A stretch of DNA of 55,115 nucleotides from Pirellulales bacterium (lineage in GTDB: Bacteria > Planctomycetota > Planctomycetia > Pirellulales > Lacipirellulaceae): NCBI GenBank assembly GCA_028279215.1, contig JANQOF010000032.1, positions 1 through 55,115 of the forward strand. The letters run 5' to 3'. Position 1 is the stretch's first letter, and the number at the start of each line of letters is the position of its first letter. Under the pieces are notes generated by a model. It was not told where the DNA came from and ran no database searches. It saw only the letters and a program-made list of their open reading frames with translations. Below are positions 36,435 to 45,838 of the stretch, piece by piece. The position numbers and the translations under genes are program-made.

Positions 36435-37394
36435 ATGCGAGTCTTGTTCATGCTCTTGGTAGTTGCTGGCACCTGCGTACCGAGCGATAGCAATGCTGCT
36501 ACCGCCGACTATGCCGCGTTGCCAATGACTGCCCAGCAGCGCGTGTTGGGCGTGCCACTTGAGCACAAGAGCGACACGGCGGTAGAGCCTGCCATGTATG
36601 CAGCTCCAGAACCAGAGATGACCTCAGCGCCCGAGCAACTCGCGCCGCCGACGGCAAGCGATCCGCTAGTCGACGCAGCGCTGACTTGCCCAGCGAATGT
36701 GACGGGCATCGATTCGGACTGCGCGAATTGCTGGCACTGGTCGGCGGGAGTCGATTTGGGGGCTACGGAGGCCATGTTCTCGAGCGGCGCCTTCGCAATT
36801 TCCGACGACGAAACGGGGTTTTCTGCGCGACCGTACATCATATGGGAAGGTGCAAAGGGAAACGGAATCCGCGTACAGGGCTGGATTTTTGGTGTCGACA
36901 GTGAAGCAATGTTCGCGACAACTCATGAACGGTTCGAACTTGAGCTAGCCACAACGATTGTCGACGTCGACCTATTTCGCCGGTTGCAGCTACAGGCAAC
37001 CAGTATCTTGGTAGGGGCCGGAGCGCGAGGTGCGAAGACGAAGCTCACTTTTCCAAACAACGCTTCGGAGCGTTGGAGTGGGGCAGGGCTGTCCACCTTT
37101 GCTGAGTTCTATCATGCCGACCATGTGACGCCCGTAAGCGAGTGGGGGTGGATCGGCGGAGCTCGATTGAGTTTCCTCGATAGCGATGCAACGTTCCTAA
37201 ATGACAATCCCTACCCACAAGCCGACCATATTCTGACGATCGGTGAGGGATATCTGGGATGCCAGTACCGTCGTCACCTAGTAGCATCTGACTTCGTATT
37301 CCAAACGCGCTTTGAACGCCAAGTATGGATGAGCAACATAACGACAGATCTGGCCTTCGATACGACCAGCGTCCGTGTGGGATTCGAGTGGTAA
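36435..37394 (+). CDS. putative outer-membrane beta-barrel protein
   Basis: A 319-residue exported protein. The signal peptide MRVLFMLLVVAGTCVPSDSNA is followed by an acidic, proline-rich linker and a Cys pair (CANC). The rest alternates hydrophobic and polar residues as in a beta barrel (WSAGVDLGATEAMFSSG, GFSARPYIIWEGAKGNGIRVQGWIFG, RVGFEW) and ends in a Trp, as outer-membrane proteins do. The ATG has AAGGAA 6 bases upstream. No family name is certain. Confidence 0.65.
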   Translation: MRVLFMLLVVAGTCVPSDSNAATADYAALPMTAQQRVLGVPLEHKSDTAVEPAMYAAPEPEMTSAPEQLAPPTASDPLVDAALTCPANVTGIDSDCANCWHWSAGVDLGATEAMFSSGAFAISDDETGFSARPYIIWEGAKGNGIRVQGWIFGVDSEAMFATTHERFELELATTIVDVDLFRRLQLQATSILVGAGARGAKTKLTFPNNASERWSGAGLSTFAEFYHADHVTPVSEWGWIGGARLSFLDSDATFLNDNPYPQADHILTIGEGYLGCQYRRHLVASDFVFQTRFERQVWMSNITTDLAFDTTSVRVGFEW

Positions 37395-37526
37395 GCTCTA
37401 CGTAGGCGCAGCCGCGGTCGGCTCCGACTCACTTTGTACGTGGTCCGTCACCTATCCTGAAGGTCGGAAACACTTCGTCCAAATGCAGCATTGCCCCGCA
37501 CCAACGATCCACGTAGGCTAGGCCAA

Positions 37527-38087
37527 ATGTCTACACCCAACCAAGTTGATATGGTGTCTGTCGACGATTATCTTGCGGGCCAGCAGAAGTCTGACCACAA
37601 GAGTGAGTTCTCGGCCGGCTGCGAGTACGCGCTGGCCGCTGAAAGTCGCGAGCACGACCAAATCGCCGAGAACTTCTATAAGGCTCTGCAAGCAAATCTC
37701 GACGGCGTCGCCTGCCGGTTGTTCAAGTTTGGCACGTTGCTTCGGGTACGATTTCCCACGCTTACGCGGTTCTACTATCCCGATGCCATGTTGGTGCTCC
37801 ATCCCAACAGCGCGGACGAACCCTTTGAAGACCGGCCCGTGCTACTCGCCGAAGTGGTGAGCGACGCGACGCGGCGGATCGACGAGCAGGAGAAACGAGG
37901 CGCTTACCAAACGATCCCTTCGCTCGACGTCTACCTGATGATCGAGGTCGACCAAACGCGCGTGGTGGTACACCGCCGGACGGCCAATGGTTTTGCGTCC
38001 GAGTTGTTCGAAGGGCTCGGCGCAAGTGTTCCACTGGAGAGCATCGACGCCGAATTGCCGCTAGCGCGGTTGTACGGCGGGGTGTAG
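37527..38087 (+). CDS. Uma2-family (DUF820) nuclease-fold protein
   Basis: A 186-residue protein of the Uma2/DUF820 family, which has a PD-(D/E)xK-like fold and no firm function. Recognisable parts are MVSVDDYLAGQQKSDHKSEFSAGCEYALAA, the FYYPDAMLV strand with the putative catalytic Asp, and the following VLLAEVVSDATRRIDEQEKRGAYQTIPSLDVYLMIE. Planctomycetes and cyanobacteria carry many such genes. The ATG at 37527 was preferred because the family starts here; the frame is open to 37491. Confidence 0.85.
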   Translation: MSTPNQVDMVSVDDYLAGQQKSDHKSEFSAGCEYALAAESREHDQIAENFYKALQANLDGVACRLFKFGTLLRVRFPTLTRFYYPDAMLVLHPNSADEPFEDRPVLLAEVVSDATRRIDEQEKRGAYQTIPSLDVYLMIEVDQTRVVVHRRTANGFASELFEGLGASVPLESIDAELPLARLYGGV

Positions 38088-38109
38088 GTTTAGACAAGGA
38101 AACTACGCG

Positions 38110-38868
38110 TCACTCTCCAACTTGTTTCGCCGCAGCCCCGCCAATCGCCATCGACTTGGCATCTTGCACGTAGCCGACTACTTCGACTTGATCAGTAGTC
38201 AGTTCCTTTGGCAGTTCCAGCGACACGCTGCCTGTTCGGTCGTTGGTGGGAATTGTCTTGAATGCCCGTACGACGTGAACGTGCGACAGGCGTTGCCCTG
38301 CGTTCTCGCCGCGGCGCACGTCGTTCGCTGCGGCCGGCTGGACGGCGGCGAGGTTCAAGACCTGGCCCTCGAGTTTACCGCGAGCGTCGTAGGCCACGTC
38401 GATCGTTCTCGCGTCGCCGCCCGGCTTTGCTGAGAGCATCACTTGGTGCGTCGCGGGCGTTTCCAGCGCGGCATCGATGGCGGCCTTTGCCTCCTTGCCG
38501 CGTGAGCCGACGAACTCGGCATTTCCGCCTACCACCATTTGCGGCGTGTACAGGCGGCTGCCAAGCGCTTGAGCGTACCGCCGCTGGCGATTGGAAAACG
38601 GTGGGCTGCTGTAGGGGTCGGCCCACCCTAGGTCGTTCCAGTAATCGACGTGCATCGAAAGCACGTACACCGGCAGCTCTCGCTCGTCGCTCCAACTTGC
38701 GATTCGTGCCAGCAGAGCGTCGGCTGCTGGGCAACTGCTGCAACCTTGAGACGTGAATAGCTCGACGATCACAGGTGACGGCAGCAGGTCGGCGGCGACT
38801 GAAGTCAGCGGATAAGCGCAGGCAATCGCCAACGACACGATTCGCCGAACGGTTGCGGTAAACATCAT
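38110..38868 (-). CDS. DUF1223 secreted thioredoxin-like protein
   Basis: A protein of about 250 residues. After a signal peptide (RRIVSLAIACAYPLTSVAA) it has the DUF1223 pattern: VIVELFTSQGCSSCPAADALLARIASW with the CxxC-type pair, and VYVLSMHVDYWNDLGWADPYSSPPFSNRQRRYAQALG. The fold is thioredoxin-like and the family is uncharacterised. A TTG further upstream (38916) would add 16 residues; the ATG at 38868, followed at once by a second ATG, gives the better signal. It converges with the Uma2 gene, 22 bases away. Confidence 0.8.
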   Translation of the reverse strand: MMFTATVRRIVSLAIACAYPLTSVAADLLPSPVIVELFTSQGCSSCPAADALLARIASWSDERELPVYVLSMHVDYWNDLGWADPYSSPPFSNRQRRYAQALGSRLYTPQMVVGGNAEFVGSRGKEAKAAIDAALETPATHQVMLSAKPGGDARTIDVAYDARGKLEGQVLNLAAVQPAAANDVRRGENAGQRLSHVHVVRAFKTIPTNDRTGSVSLELPKELTTDQVEVVGYVQDAKSMAIGGAAAKQVGE

Positions 38869-39225
38869 GATGATACTTGTGAAGGAGACTGCGCAATTGG
38901 TTGACTCAGAAGCCAATTATTGCTGCGTCGATGCCGCGGACTGTTAGATGTAGTACAAGTCTGCCGCATCACTAGGCGGCGTGTGCGAAATCGGTTGCGT
39001 CGTGCAGAGCCCGAGGTTAGTCTGCATCCAACGAGAATCTGATCTTTGTGGCCAAGCGTAGCCAGGAATCTCGTTCTTGGCGGCCTACTGATCCTCCCGG
39101 CGTTCGAACTGACACCAGGGACCAACTGCTACCCAAGAAACTGCTTGCAGGTAGTTTCGCATCGGTGTGTCGAACACTGATGATTCACGGAACAAACAAG
39201 ACTGACTTCTATCGGAGGCATTGTT
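38869..39225. other. intergenic stretch before the dehydrogenase gene
   Basis: About 360 bases without a supported gene. A GGAGG ribosome-binding site precedes the GTG start at 39226. Nothing else was recognised. Confidence 0.4.
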
Positions 39226-41034
39226 GTGGAACAGCGCAGAAGAACGATTGGCTTGTGGATCCTGGGCGCGGTGCTTGCCGGACTGTTCAACGCCCAAGCA
39301 TTGGCCCAATTCGGTGATCCGGTGAGTCCGGTAGACCTCGGCCCCATAACCACGGGAGCGGTGTCCGGGATTCGCGCGAATCTGATCTCCGACGTTGATC
39401 GCACCCGCCTGACCCAAATGGCTTTGGCCCCGGGCTTTGAGAGCTCCATTTTCTTTTCCGAGCGCGAGGGCGGCATCATCCAGGTTGATCTGACCAATCC
39501 CAACCCATCTACTAACTTCACGTTGGTCGGCGATGTGGCAAACGAGTTAGGCAGCGCCTTCGGAGATGGTCGAAGCATCGATTGGTCAGCCGGAGACGGA
39601 ATGCGTGGCTTGGCGTTTCATCCCGATTTCGCTGACCCCGAAGCACCTGGGTTTGGCAAGCTATATACCACTCATGAAGAGGTGTACAACAGTGGGACGG
39701 CAACCTTCCCCGATCCCGCCCCGGCTTTGAGCGACCCGAGCGCTCGGCAGGATGGAGTGCTAACGGAGTGGACCTATAACCCTAGCGATGGCACTTTCCT
39801 TAACAATCCCCGCGAAGTCCTACGCGCCCAGATTGTCGACGGCCACCACCCTGTTCAGCAAATTGTGTTTAACCCCACCGCCCTACCAGGCGATGTCGAT
39901 TATGGGAATCTCTACATTGGCGTTGGCGAAGGTGCGTTGAATCCAACCGCCGAAGGCGGCGGCGGTGGCACGTTTGGCGACTTCGACCCCGACCCCGCCA
40001 ACATCACGCAGGTGGCGGATAACGTACATGGCAAAATCTTGCGCATTAACCCGCTGCAAGATGGACAAGACGCCTACTCTGTTCCCACCGGGGCCGGTGG
40101 CAACGTGTTTGCCAACGACAACGACAGCTCGACTTTGGCCGAGATCTTCGCCTACGGGCTCCGCCACCCACAGACTCTTGGGTTTAACCGCCAGACGGGC
40201 GATCTATTTGTTGGCGACATCGGCCAAGACTCCATCGAAGAGCTCAACATCGTCGTCAATGGAGGTAATTACGGCTGGGGGATCCGTGAAGGGACGTACA
40301 TCGATGGCCTCGACGACGGAAGCGGAAACCTGGTTTTCAACGGTATCTTTCGCGAAGCACTACCGGCGACACGCGACAGCGACGAGTTCATTTATCCAGT
40401 TGCTCAATTTTCGCACATACGCGGTGGAAGCGGTACGGGGCCCAACGCAATTGTCGGCGGATTTGCCTACCAAGGACAGTTGGCCACGGAGTTGGAAGGA
40501 CTGTTCATCTTTGGCAATCTATCCAACGACGACATCTTCTATGCACCTGTGTCCGACCTAACGAACGACAACGACCCCGCGCAGTTCTTTGAGTTGCAAC
40601 TCGAAGACGACAACCAGAATCCGATTAGCTTTAGCAGCCTGGTCGGCAACATACGCACGCTTATGCGATTTGGACAAGATCAGGCTGGAGAAATCTATGT
40701 CTTCTCACAAACAACGGGACAAGTATTTCGTTTGGAGGGAACGCCCGCTAACGCCGATTTCAATGGCGATTCGATAGTCAATCTGGCCGACTACACCGTA
40801 TGGCGCGACAACCTGGGAGGCACGGGTGCCGACGCCAACGGCGACGACCAGACCGATCTAGAAGACTACGCGATCTGGAAACAGCAGTTCGGTGGCCAAT
40901 TCGCCGCGAGCAATGCCAATGGGTTGCGGCAGGTGCCGGAGCCGGCGAGTCTATGCGTGGCACTCGAATTGCTCGTCGCCGGCGTGCTCGTGGCAGCAAG
41001 GCGGGGCGACCGTCGATGCGCCCAATCGGTTTGA
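39226..41034 (+). CDS. GSDH-type (PQQ-like) sugar dehydrogenase with dockerin-like repeat and PEP-CTERM-like tail
   Basis: A 602-residue exported protein that starts with a GTG preceded by GGAGG. Signal peptide MEQRRRTIGLWILGAVLAGL... is followed by a glucose/sorbosone dehydrogenase-type beta-propeller (FESSIFFSEREGGIIQVDL, ADNVHGKILRINPLQDG, FAYGLRHPQTLGFNRQTGDLFVGDIGQDSIEELNIVVNGGNYGWGIREG), which would oxidise sugars with PQQ; the cofactor is inferred. At about 510-560 are two dockerin-like Ca2+ repeats (DFNGDSIVNLADYTVWRDNL, DANGDDQTDLEDYAIW), then VPEPASLCVAL, a PEP-CTERM-like sorting tail. The downstream Fe-S protein is 153 bases away. Confidence 0.85.
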   Translation: MEQRRRTIGLWILGAVLAGLFNAQALAQFGDPVSPVDLGPITTGAVSGIRANLISDVDRTRLTQMALAPGFESSIFFSEREGGIIQVDLTNPNPSTNFTLVGDVANELGSAFGDGRSIDWSAGDGMRGLAFHPDFADPEAPGFGKLYTTHEEVYNSGTATFPDPAPALSDPSARQDGVLTEWTYNPSDGTFLNNPREVLRAQIVDGHHPVQQIVFNPTALPGDVDYGNLYIGVGEGALNPTAEGGGGGTFGDFDPDPANITQVADNVHGKILRINPLQDGQDAYSVPTGAGGNVFANDNDSSTLAEIFAYGLRHPQTLGFNRQTGDLFVGDIGQDSIEELNIVVNGGNYGWGIREGTYIDGLDDGSGNLVFNGIFREALPATRDSDEFIYPVAQFSHIRGGSGTGPNAIVGGFAYQGQLATELEGLFIFGNLSNDDIFYAPVSDLTNDNDPAQFFELQLEDDNQNPISFSSLVGNIRTLMRFGQDQAGEIYVFSQTTGQVFRLEGTPANADFNGDSIVNLADYTVWRDNLGGTGADANGDDQTDLEDYAIWKQQFGGQFAASNANGLRQVPEPASLCVALELLVAGVLVAARRGDRRCAQSV

Positions 41035-41187
41035 GTGCGTCGCGGATTGGTATACAGTAGGTCAACCGCCGCCACCGACCCGTTGCTGGTGGTGAGCCCA
41101 ATCGGATGGGTATTGTTGGTTAACGCGCGCTAGTCGTTGGCGTACTAACGTGGATTGCGCGTCGAATGCTGTTCTTCTTTCCGCGTC

Positions 41188-43206
41188 ATGCCTCCAACCC
41201 AACGCACTTCGAAGATGACTCGCTGGCGGGCGGCCAGTTTGATCGCGGTGTACGTGTTGGCCGTGATCCATTTCTTGCACTGGAAGCTCAACGGCTGGAC
41301 GCTCGCGCCGGTAGAGCCGAGCGAGATGTTCGACACGTTGCATCTGGGCGTGATCACAGTCGGCTTTCTGTTCATGGTCGGGGTCGTGATAGCGACGGCC
41401 ATCGCCGGAAGGTTCTTCTGCTCCTGGGGGTGTCACATCCTGGCGCTGCAGGACCTGAGCGCGTGGATCTTGCGCAAGCTGCACATCCCCACCAAACCAA
41501 TTCGCTCGCGCACGCTCGCGTGGGTCCCGCCGCTGGCAGTGGTCTATCTATTCGTCTGGCCGCAGGTCGAGCGGCTGCTCGAGGGAAAGCCGCTGCCCAA
41601 GTTGCATGTGGTGACCGATGCGGATGGTTGGTCGTCGTACTTCACCACCGACCTGTTGCGGAGCTTTCCGGGGCTCGGCATGACGCTCTTTACCTTCGCG
41701 GTCGTCGGGTTCGCTATCGTGTACTTCTTAGGTTCGCGGAGCTTTTGCAGCTACGCATGTCCCTACGGTGCGATCTTCGCCGTTGCCGATCGGGTGTCGC
41801 CGTTGCGCATCGTGGCGGGAGATGGCCCCTGCACCAAGTGCGGAGCATGCGTCGCCAGTTGTCCGTCGAACGTGCGAGTGATTGAGGAAGTCGACAAATT
41901 CGGCGCCGTGGTGAACGCCAACTGCATGAAAGATCTCGACTGCGTGAGCGTTTGCCCTACCAATGCTCTAGCGTATGGAGTCGCGAAGCCTCCGGTGCTG
42001 CGATCGTGGTGGAAGCCGCCCGGGCTCCGTAAGACGTACGACTTTACACTCCGCGAAGACCTATTGATGGCAGCGTTGTTTCTAGTGCTGCTGGTGATTT
42101 TTCGTGGGCTGTACGACGCCTTCTCGTTTTTGTTGTCGCTGGCGATGGCATCCATCGTTGCTTACTTCTGTGTGGTCGCCATTCGGTTGTGGCGAAGCGA
42201 GCCAGTCGCCCTAGGCCATCTGCAGCTCAAGAACCACGGGCAGTTGACCCCCGCGGGAAAGTGGACTGCGGCTGGATTGCTGCTATTGGGCGTGCTGGTG
42301 GTGCATAGCGGATGGGTGCAGTTCCACACGCTTGCCGGTAAGAGCTACATGGCGCGGCTGGCCACGCCGACGACCGAGATGGCCAAGCCGGGCGACGCTG
42401 TTGACGAACCTGGCGCCCGCTCAACGGATTTGTCGAGGGCCATCCATCATTTCGAGCAGGCCGCCCAGTGGGGGCTCGTTTGCCCACGAGGACTCCGGGT
42501 GACTTTGGCAACACTCTATCGTCAGGCTGGTGATACGACGGGCGCGCGCAATCAATTCAACACACTGTTATCGATAGACCCGAGCGATTACCAAAGCCGT
42601 CTGCAGTTGGCTTGGCTGTGGGTCGTCGACGGCCGGCCCGAGATCGCCCGTCGACTTGCCGAAGAAGTGCTTTCGGACGTTGGCGATGCTCGTGACCTGG
42701 CGACGCAGATGCGCAACGACAAGACTGCATCCGCGGCTCAATACTTGCTCGGCGATATCGCCGTTCGCTCTGGCGAACGCGGCGCGGCGATAGACTCATT
42801 CCAACAGTCGATCGAACTTTACCCGAAACATGCGCAGGCACACCTTTCGCTCGGTTCGCTGTTGGCCGCCGATCAACAACTCGACCAGGCCGCGCTGCGA
42901 TTCGCCACGGCTGCGAAGTTGAGCCCTCAATCGGCGGCAGCACACAACAACTTGGCCGCGGTGTTGGTTCAACTCAATCGCAAGGCCGAAGCCCTCGAAC
43001 ACTACCAGCGCGCGGTCGAGTTGATGCCGGAAGATCCTGTTGCAGCAGCCGATGCCGGTACGCTGTTGTTGGAGCTTGATCGAATAGACGAGGCGGAGCA
43101 AATGTTTAAGAAAGCGTTAAGTCGTCAAGCCGATGACGCTGTGGCGCAAGAAGGAATGGACGAAATCTCTCGGCGACGCCAACGAACTCCCGCAACTGGC
43201 CGATGA
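41188..43206 (+). CDS. NapH/NosR-like 4Fe-4S membrane protein with C-terminal TPR repeats
   Basis: A 672-residue membrane protein. Residues about 1-325 have several membrane helices and the motifs of NapH/NosR/CcoG-type Fe-S proteins: CSWGCH near residue 78, CSYACPYG near 187, then two ferredoxin clusters, CTKCGACVASCP (about 215) and CMKDLDCVSVCP (about 246). From about 410 to the end the protein consists of TPR repeats (AQYLLGDIAVRSGERGAAIDSFQQSIELYPKHAQAHLSLGSLLAADQQ). The fusion joins electron transfer at the membrane to a protein-binding scaffold. It follows the sugar dehydrogenase gene on the same strand, hinting at a link, but no proof. ATG 41188 was preferred to 41155. Confidence 0.85.
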   Translation: MPPTQRTSKMTRWRAASLIAVYVLAVIHFLHWKLNGWTLAPVEPSEMFDTLHLGVITVGFLFMVGVVIATAIAGRFFCSWGCHILALQDLSAWILRKLHIPTKPIRSRTLAWVPPLAVVYLFVWPQVERLLEGKPLPKLHVVTDADGWSSYFTTDLLRSFPGLGMTLFTFAVVGFAIVYFLGSRSFCSYACPYGAIFAVADRVSPLRIVAGDGPCTKCGACVASCPSNVRVIEEVDKFGAVVNANCMKDLDCVSVCPTNALAYGVAKPPVLRSWWKPPGLRKTYDFTLREDLLMAALFLVLLVIFRGLYDAFSFLLSLAMASIVAYFCVVAIRLWRSEPVALGHLQLKNHGQLTPAGKWTAAGLLLLGVLVVHSGWVQFHTLAGKSYMARLATPTTEMAKPGDAVDEPGARSTDLSRAIHHFEQAAQWGLVCPRGLRVTLATLYRQAGDTTGARNQFNTLLSIDPSDYQSRLQLAWLWVVDGRPEIARRLAEEVLSDVGDARDLATQMRNDKTASAAQYLLGDIAVRSGERGAAIDSFQQSIELYPKHAQAHLSLGSLLAADQQLDQAALRFATAAKLSPQSAAAHNNLAAVLVQLNRKAEALEHYQRAVELMPEDPVAAADAGTLLLELDRIDEAEQMFKKALSRQADDAVAQEGMDEISRRRQRTPATGR

Positions 43207-43303
43207 GCTACTCAAAACACTTGCTAACCCGAGGTCTAACGAATACAAGGGTAGCTTTGTCGTACGACGCTTTGCACAACGCTTCTCTTTAGGCGGAAAC
43301 TGA

Positions 43304-45838
43304 ATGGCAATGAATCGCTATCTCTGCACGGGTCCCTTACAGGCAGTTTGGATTTGGGCGTGCTCTGTCGTTTGTCTTGCCGGCGTCGAGCCTGAGTATC
43401 TCTTTCCCGACTTGTTTCCCTATGTGGAAGAGAACGCACAGGGTGATCTTGCAACCCTTCAGAACTGGCGGCTAGAGGGCAACGAGATTCGGTTCAACAC
43501 GCTGTTCGCCAACCAAGGAGACGGTGTGTTCGAGATCCGCAAAGGTGCGAATCTGAATCCCGACGAAAACGAACTGCTGCAGCGGGTGTACCTTGACAAC
43601 GATTATACTGGCGGGCCAAACGACAACTTCGTGGACTTGAACATTGGCATTTCCCCTACACCGGGAGCCGGTACACCGTTCCCCACAGATTTCAATGTCA
43701 TTTGGTTCGAAGACTTCACGCGGTTCTCGTTGCATGAAGCACTTGTGGTCGACGGATCGCTGACCGTGGGCAACGAGGTGGCGGGCGATACGAAGATGAG
43801 TTGGCGGCTGAGCCCCAACACGGGCCCGCTGCCAGGCTACGAGGGTTTACCGCGCAACAGCAGTTCCAACCTGTCCGAACAACAGCGGATCGGCGTCGGT
43901 TGGGCCGACCTGTATCGCTCTGGCAGCCTCGGGCAATTCATCGACATCACCGGCGTACCGGCGGGACCACTCTACTGGTTGCGACAGCACGTCGATCCGG
44001 CCAACCGCATTACAGAAACCGACGAGACGAACAATTCGTACGAAGTGCTCATCGACTTGAGCAACCCAGGTTTCGCCATTCGACGGGGCTACCAAACGGG
44101 CACATTCTTCCAGCCTGGTGATGCCCAGCCCGGTGACCTGAATGGCGATGGACAACTGAATGCAGCCGATTGGGCCGCGTTCAAGGCTAGTGCCGAAACC
44201 GACCTAACGGGATTGAGCGAGGAAGATGCCTACCTGCTGGGCGACTTGAACCTCGATGGCAGGCATTCGTTGGCAGACGCCTCGATTTTCCGCGAGTACT
44301 ACGAACTTGCGAACGGAGCGGGTTCGTTTGCGGCCATCAACAGCACGGTGCCCGAGCCAGCGTCCGCGATCTTTGCAGCCGCGGCGGCGATCGCCGTTTG
44401 CTACGTTGGCCGCCGCAAGTTGTACCGCGCGCGGCGGGCATTGCTAGTAGCGTTGACAATCACGACTTTCCTGGTTGCTTCGTCGCCGCAACCAGTGGTG
44501 GCCGATATTACGATTTGGTCGGAGGACTTTGAGAGTGTCACGCTTCTGACGAGTCCACAAGAAGATCCATCACGGAATGGCGTATGGACCGATACTCCAC
44601 CCGCCGGTTGGAGTGTTGACGATTCGGGAGTACCTGGTGTTGGAGACTCCAACCAAGGAGTGGAAGACTGGGAGGGGTGGGCATTTGTCGACGAAGATTT
44701 CTGGGTCGATGCAGAACAAGGGCAATTACGCGAGAATTTTCGCGGTGGCCTTGCCGATGGCGTGATCGCGGTTGCCGAAGTAGATGAATGGGACGACCTA
44801 GGCAGCCCAGCCGATGACATTGGTTTCTACAACGCCTTTATGACGTCGCCACAAATCGACATAAGTAGTTCAAACCCCAACACTTTGCGACTCAAGTTCG
44901 CCAGCAGTTGGCGTGATGAGTGTTGCGACGATGGCGATACCCACGATCCGAATGGTAACAATCAGACGGCCATTATAACTGCGTCCTACGATGGCGGCGC
45001 TGCACAAGAAATTCTTCGCTGGGAGTCGGATAGCTCAGACGGCAATCCCTTCTTCAAGAACGACGCACCGAACGAGTTGGTTGAATTGCCTCTCAGTAAC
45101 CCAGCAGCGTCGACCGTGCAGTTTGAGTTTGGCCTTGTCGACGCCGGCAACGACTGGTGGTGGGCGGTCGACAACCTCGAGTTGGTTGTAGCGACGCCTC
45201 CTCCGTCGCTTGAGGTAAACACCACGACTGGCGAGTTGACGGTTTTGAACGCGGCCGACCTGACTGGCTATGAAGTGATTGGCCCGACGGGATCGCTCGA
45301 TGAGGTAAGTTGGTCGGAAACCAATCTCGACGCTCGCAACGTGGGGTCGTCCGTCACCGCCGACTTCAATAACGACCATAAGGTAACATTGGCCGACTAC
45401 ACTACCTGGCGCGACAACCTTGGCAACTCTACCGCTGGCGACTCCGATGGCGACGGAATGACCACCGCCAGCGATTACCAAGATTGGAAATTGCAGTTTG
45501 GTGCTGAGATCTCCGAAGGCGACTCGTGGGAACTCTTGGCCGGATCGGACGGGCGCCTGAGTGAGTTCTACCTAAATGGACAAACTTCCGATTCCGCCCT
45601 TTCGATTGGTCAGGGATACAACACGGTCGCCAACCTGGGCAATCTGCAGTTCTTCTACAGCACTCCCGACGATCTTGAAATTGAAGGGTTGGTGAGTTAC
45701 GTCGGAGGGGGAGGTGAACGACGTTTGACCTTCGCAGCACAGCAGGTCCCTGAGCCGCAGAGTTGGTTGCTGATCGCGTCGCTGTTGGCCGTTGGAAGTT
45801 GTGTGCGGCATCGAGTGTACGTCGAGCCCTTAATTTAG
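43304..45838 (+). CDS. double PEP-CTERM protein: lysyl-oxidase-like half fused to a second exported protein
   Basis: An 844-residue frame holding two complete exported proteins in series. Part 1 has a signal peptide, a lysyl-oxidase-like domain (LFPYVEENAQGDLATLQNWRLE, IGVGWADLYRSGSLGQFIDITGVPAG, DETNNSYEV), dockerin-like repeats (LNGDGQLNAADWAAFK) and a PEP-CTERM tail at 349-378 (VPEPASAIFAAAAAIAVC, then basic RRKLYRARR). The His-rich copper motif of lysyl oxidase is absent, so oxidase activity is doubtful. Part 2 begins with what reads as a second signal peptide (ALLVALTITTFLVASSP, cleavage near Ala400), continues with a secreted beta-sandwich (DNLELVV, CCDDGDTHDPNG) and a dockerin-like repeat, and ends in VPEPQSWLLIASLLAVGSC. 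No stop separates them. A TTG near 44420 could also start part 2. It may be one polyprotein or a recent fusion. Confidence 0.85.
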   Translation: MAMNRYLCTGPLQAVWIWACSVVCLAGVEPEYLFPDLFPYVEENAQGDLATLQNWRLEGNEIRFNTLFANQGDGVFEIRKGANLNPDENELLQRVYLDNDYTGGPNDNFVDLNIGISPTPGAGTPFPTDFNVIWFEDFTRFSLHEALVVDGSLTVGNEVAGDTKMSWRLSPNTGPLPGYEGLPRNSSSNLSEQQRIGVGWADLYRSGSLGQFIDITGVPAGPLYWLRQHVDPANRITETDETNNSYEVLIDLSNPGFAIRRGYQTGTFFQPGDAQPGDLNGDGQLNAADWAAFKASAETDLTGLSEEDAYLLGDLNLDGRHSLADASIFREYYELANGAGSFAAINSTVPEPASAIFAAAAAIAVCYVGRRKLYRARRALLVALTITTFLVASSPQPVVADITIWSEDFESVTLLTSPQEDPSRNGVWTDTPPAGWSVDDSGVPGVGDSNQGVEDWEGWAFVDEDFWVDAEQGQLRENFRGGLADGVIAVAEVDEWDDLGSPADDIGFYNAFMTSPQIDISSSNPNTLRLKFASSWRDECCDDGDTHDPNGNNQTAIITASYDGGAAQEILRWESDSSDGNPFFKNDAPNELVELPLSNPAASTVQFEFGLVDAGNDWWWAVDNLELVVATPPPSLEVNTTTGELTVLNAADLTGYEVIGPTGSLDEVSWSETNLDARNVGSSVTADFNNDHKVTLADYTTWRDNLGNSTAGDSDGDGMTTASDYQDWKLQFGAEISEGDSWELLAGSDGRLSEFYLNGQTSDSALSIGQGYNTVANLGNLQFFYSTPDDLEIEGLVSYVGGGGERRLTFAAQQVPEPQSWLLIASLLAVGSCVRHRVYVEPLI

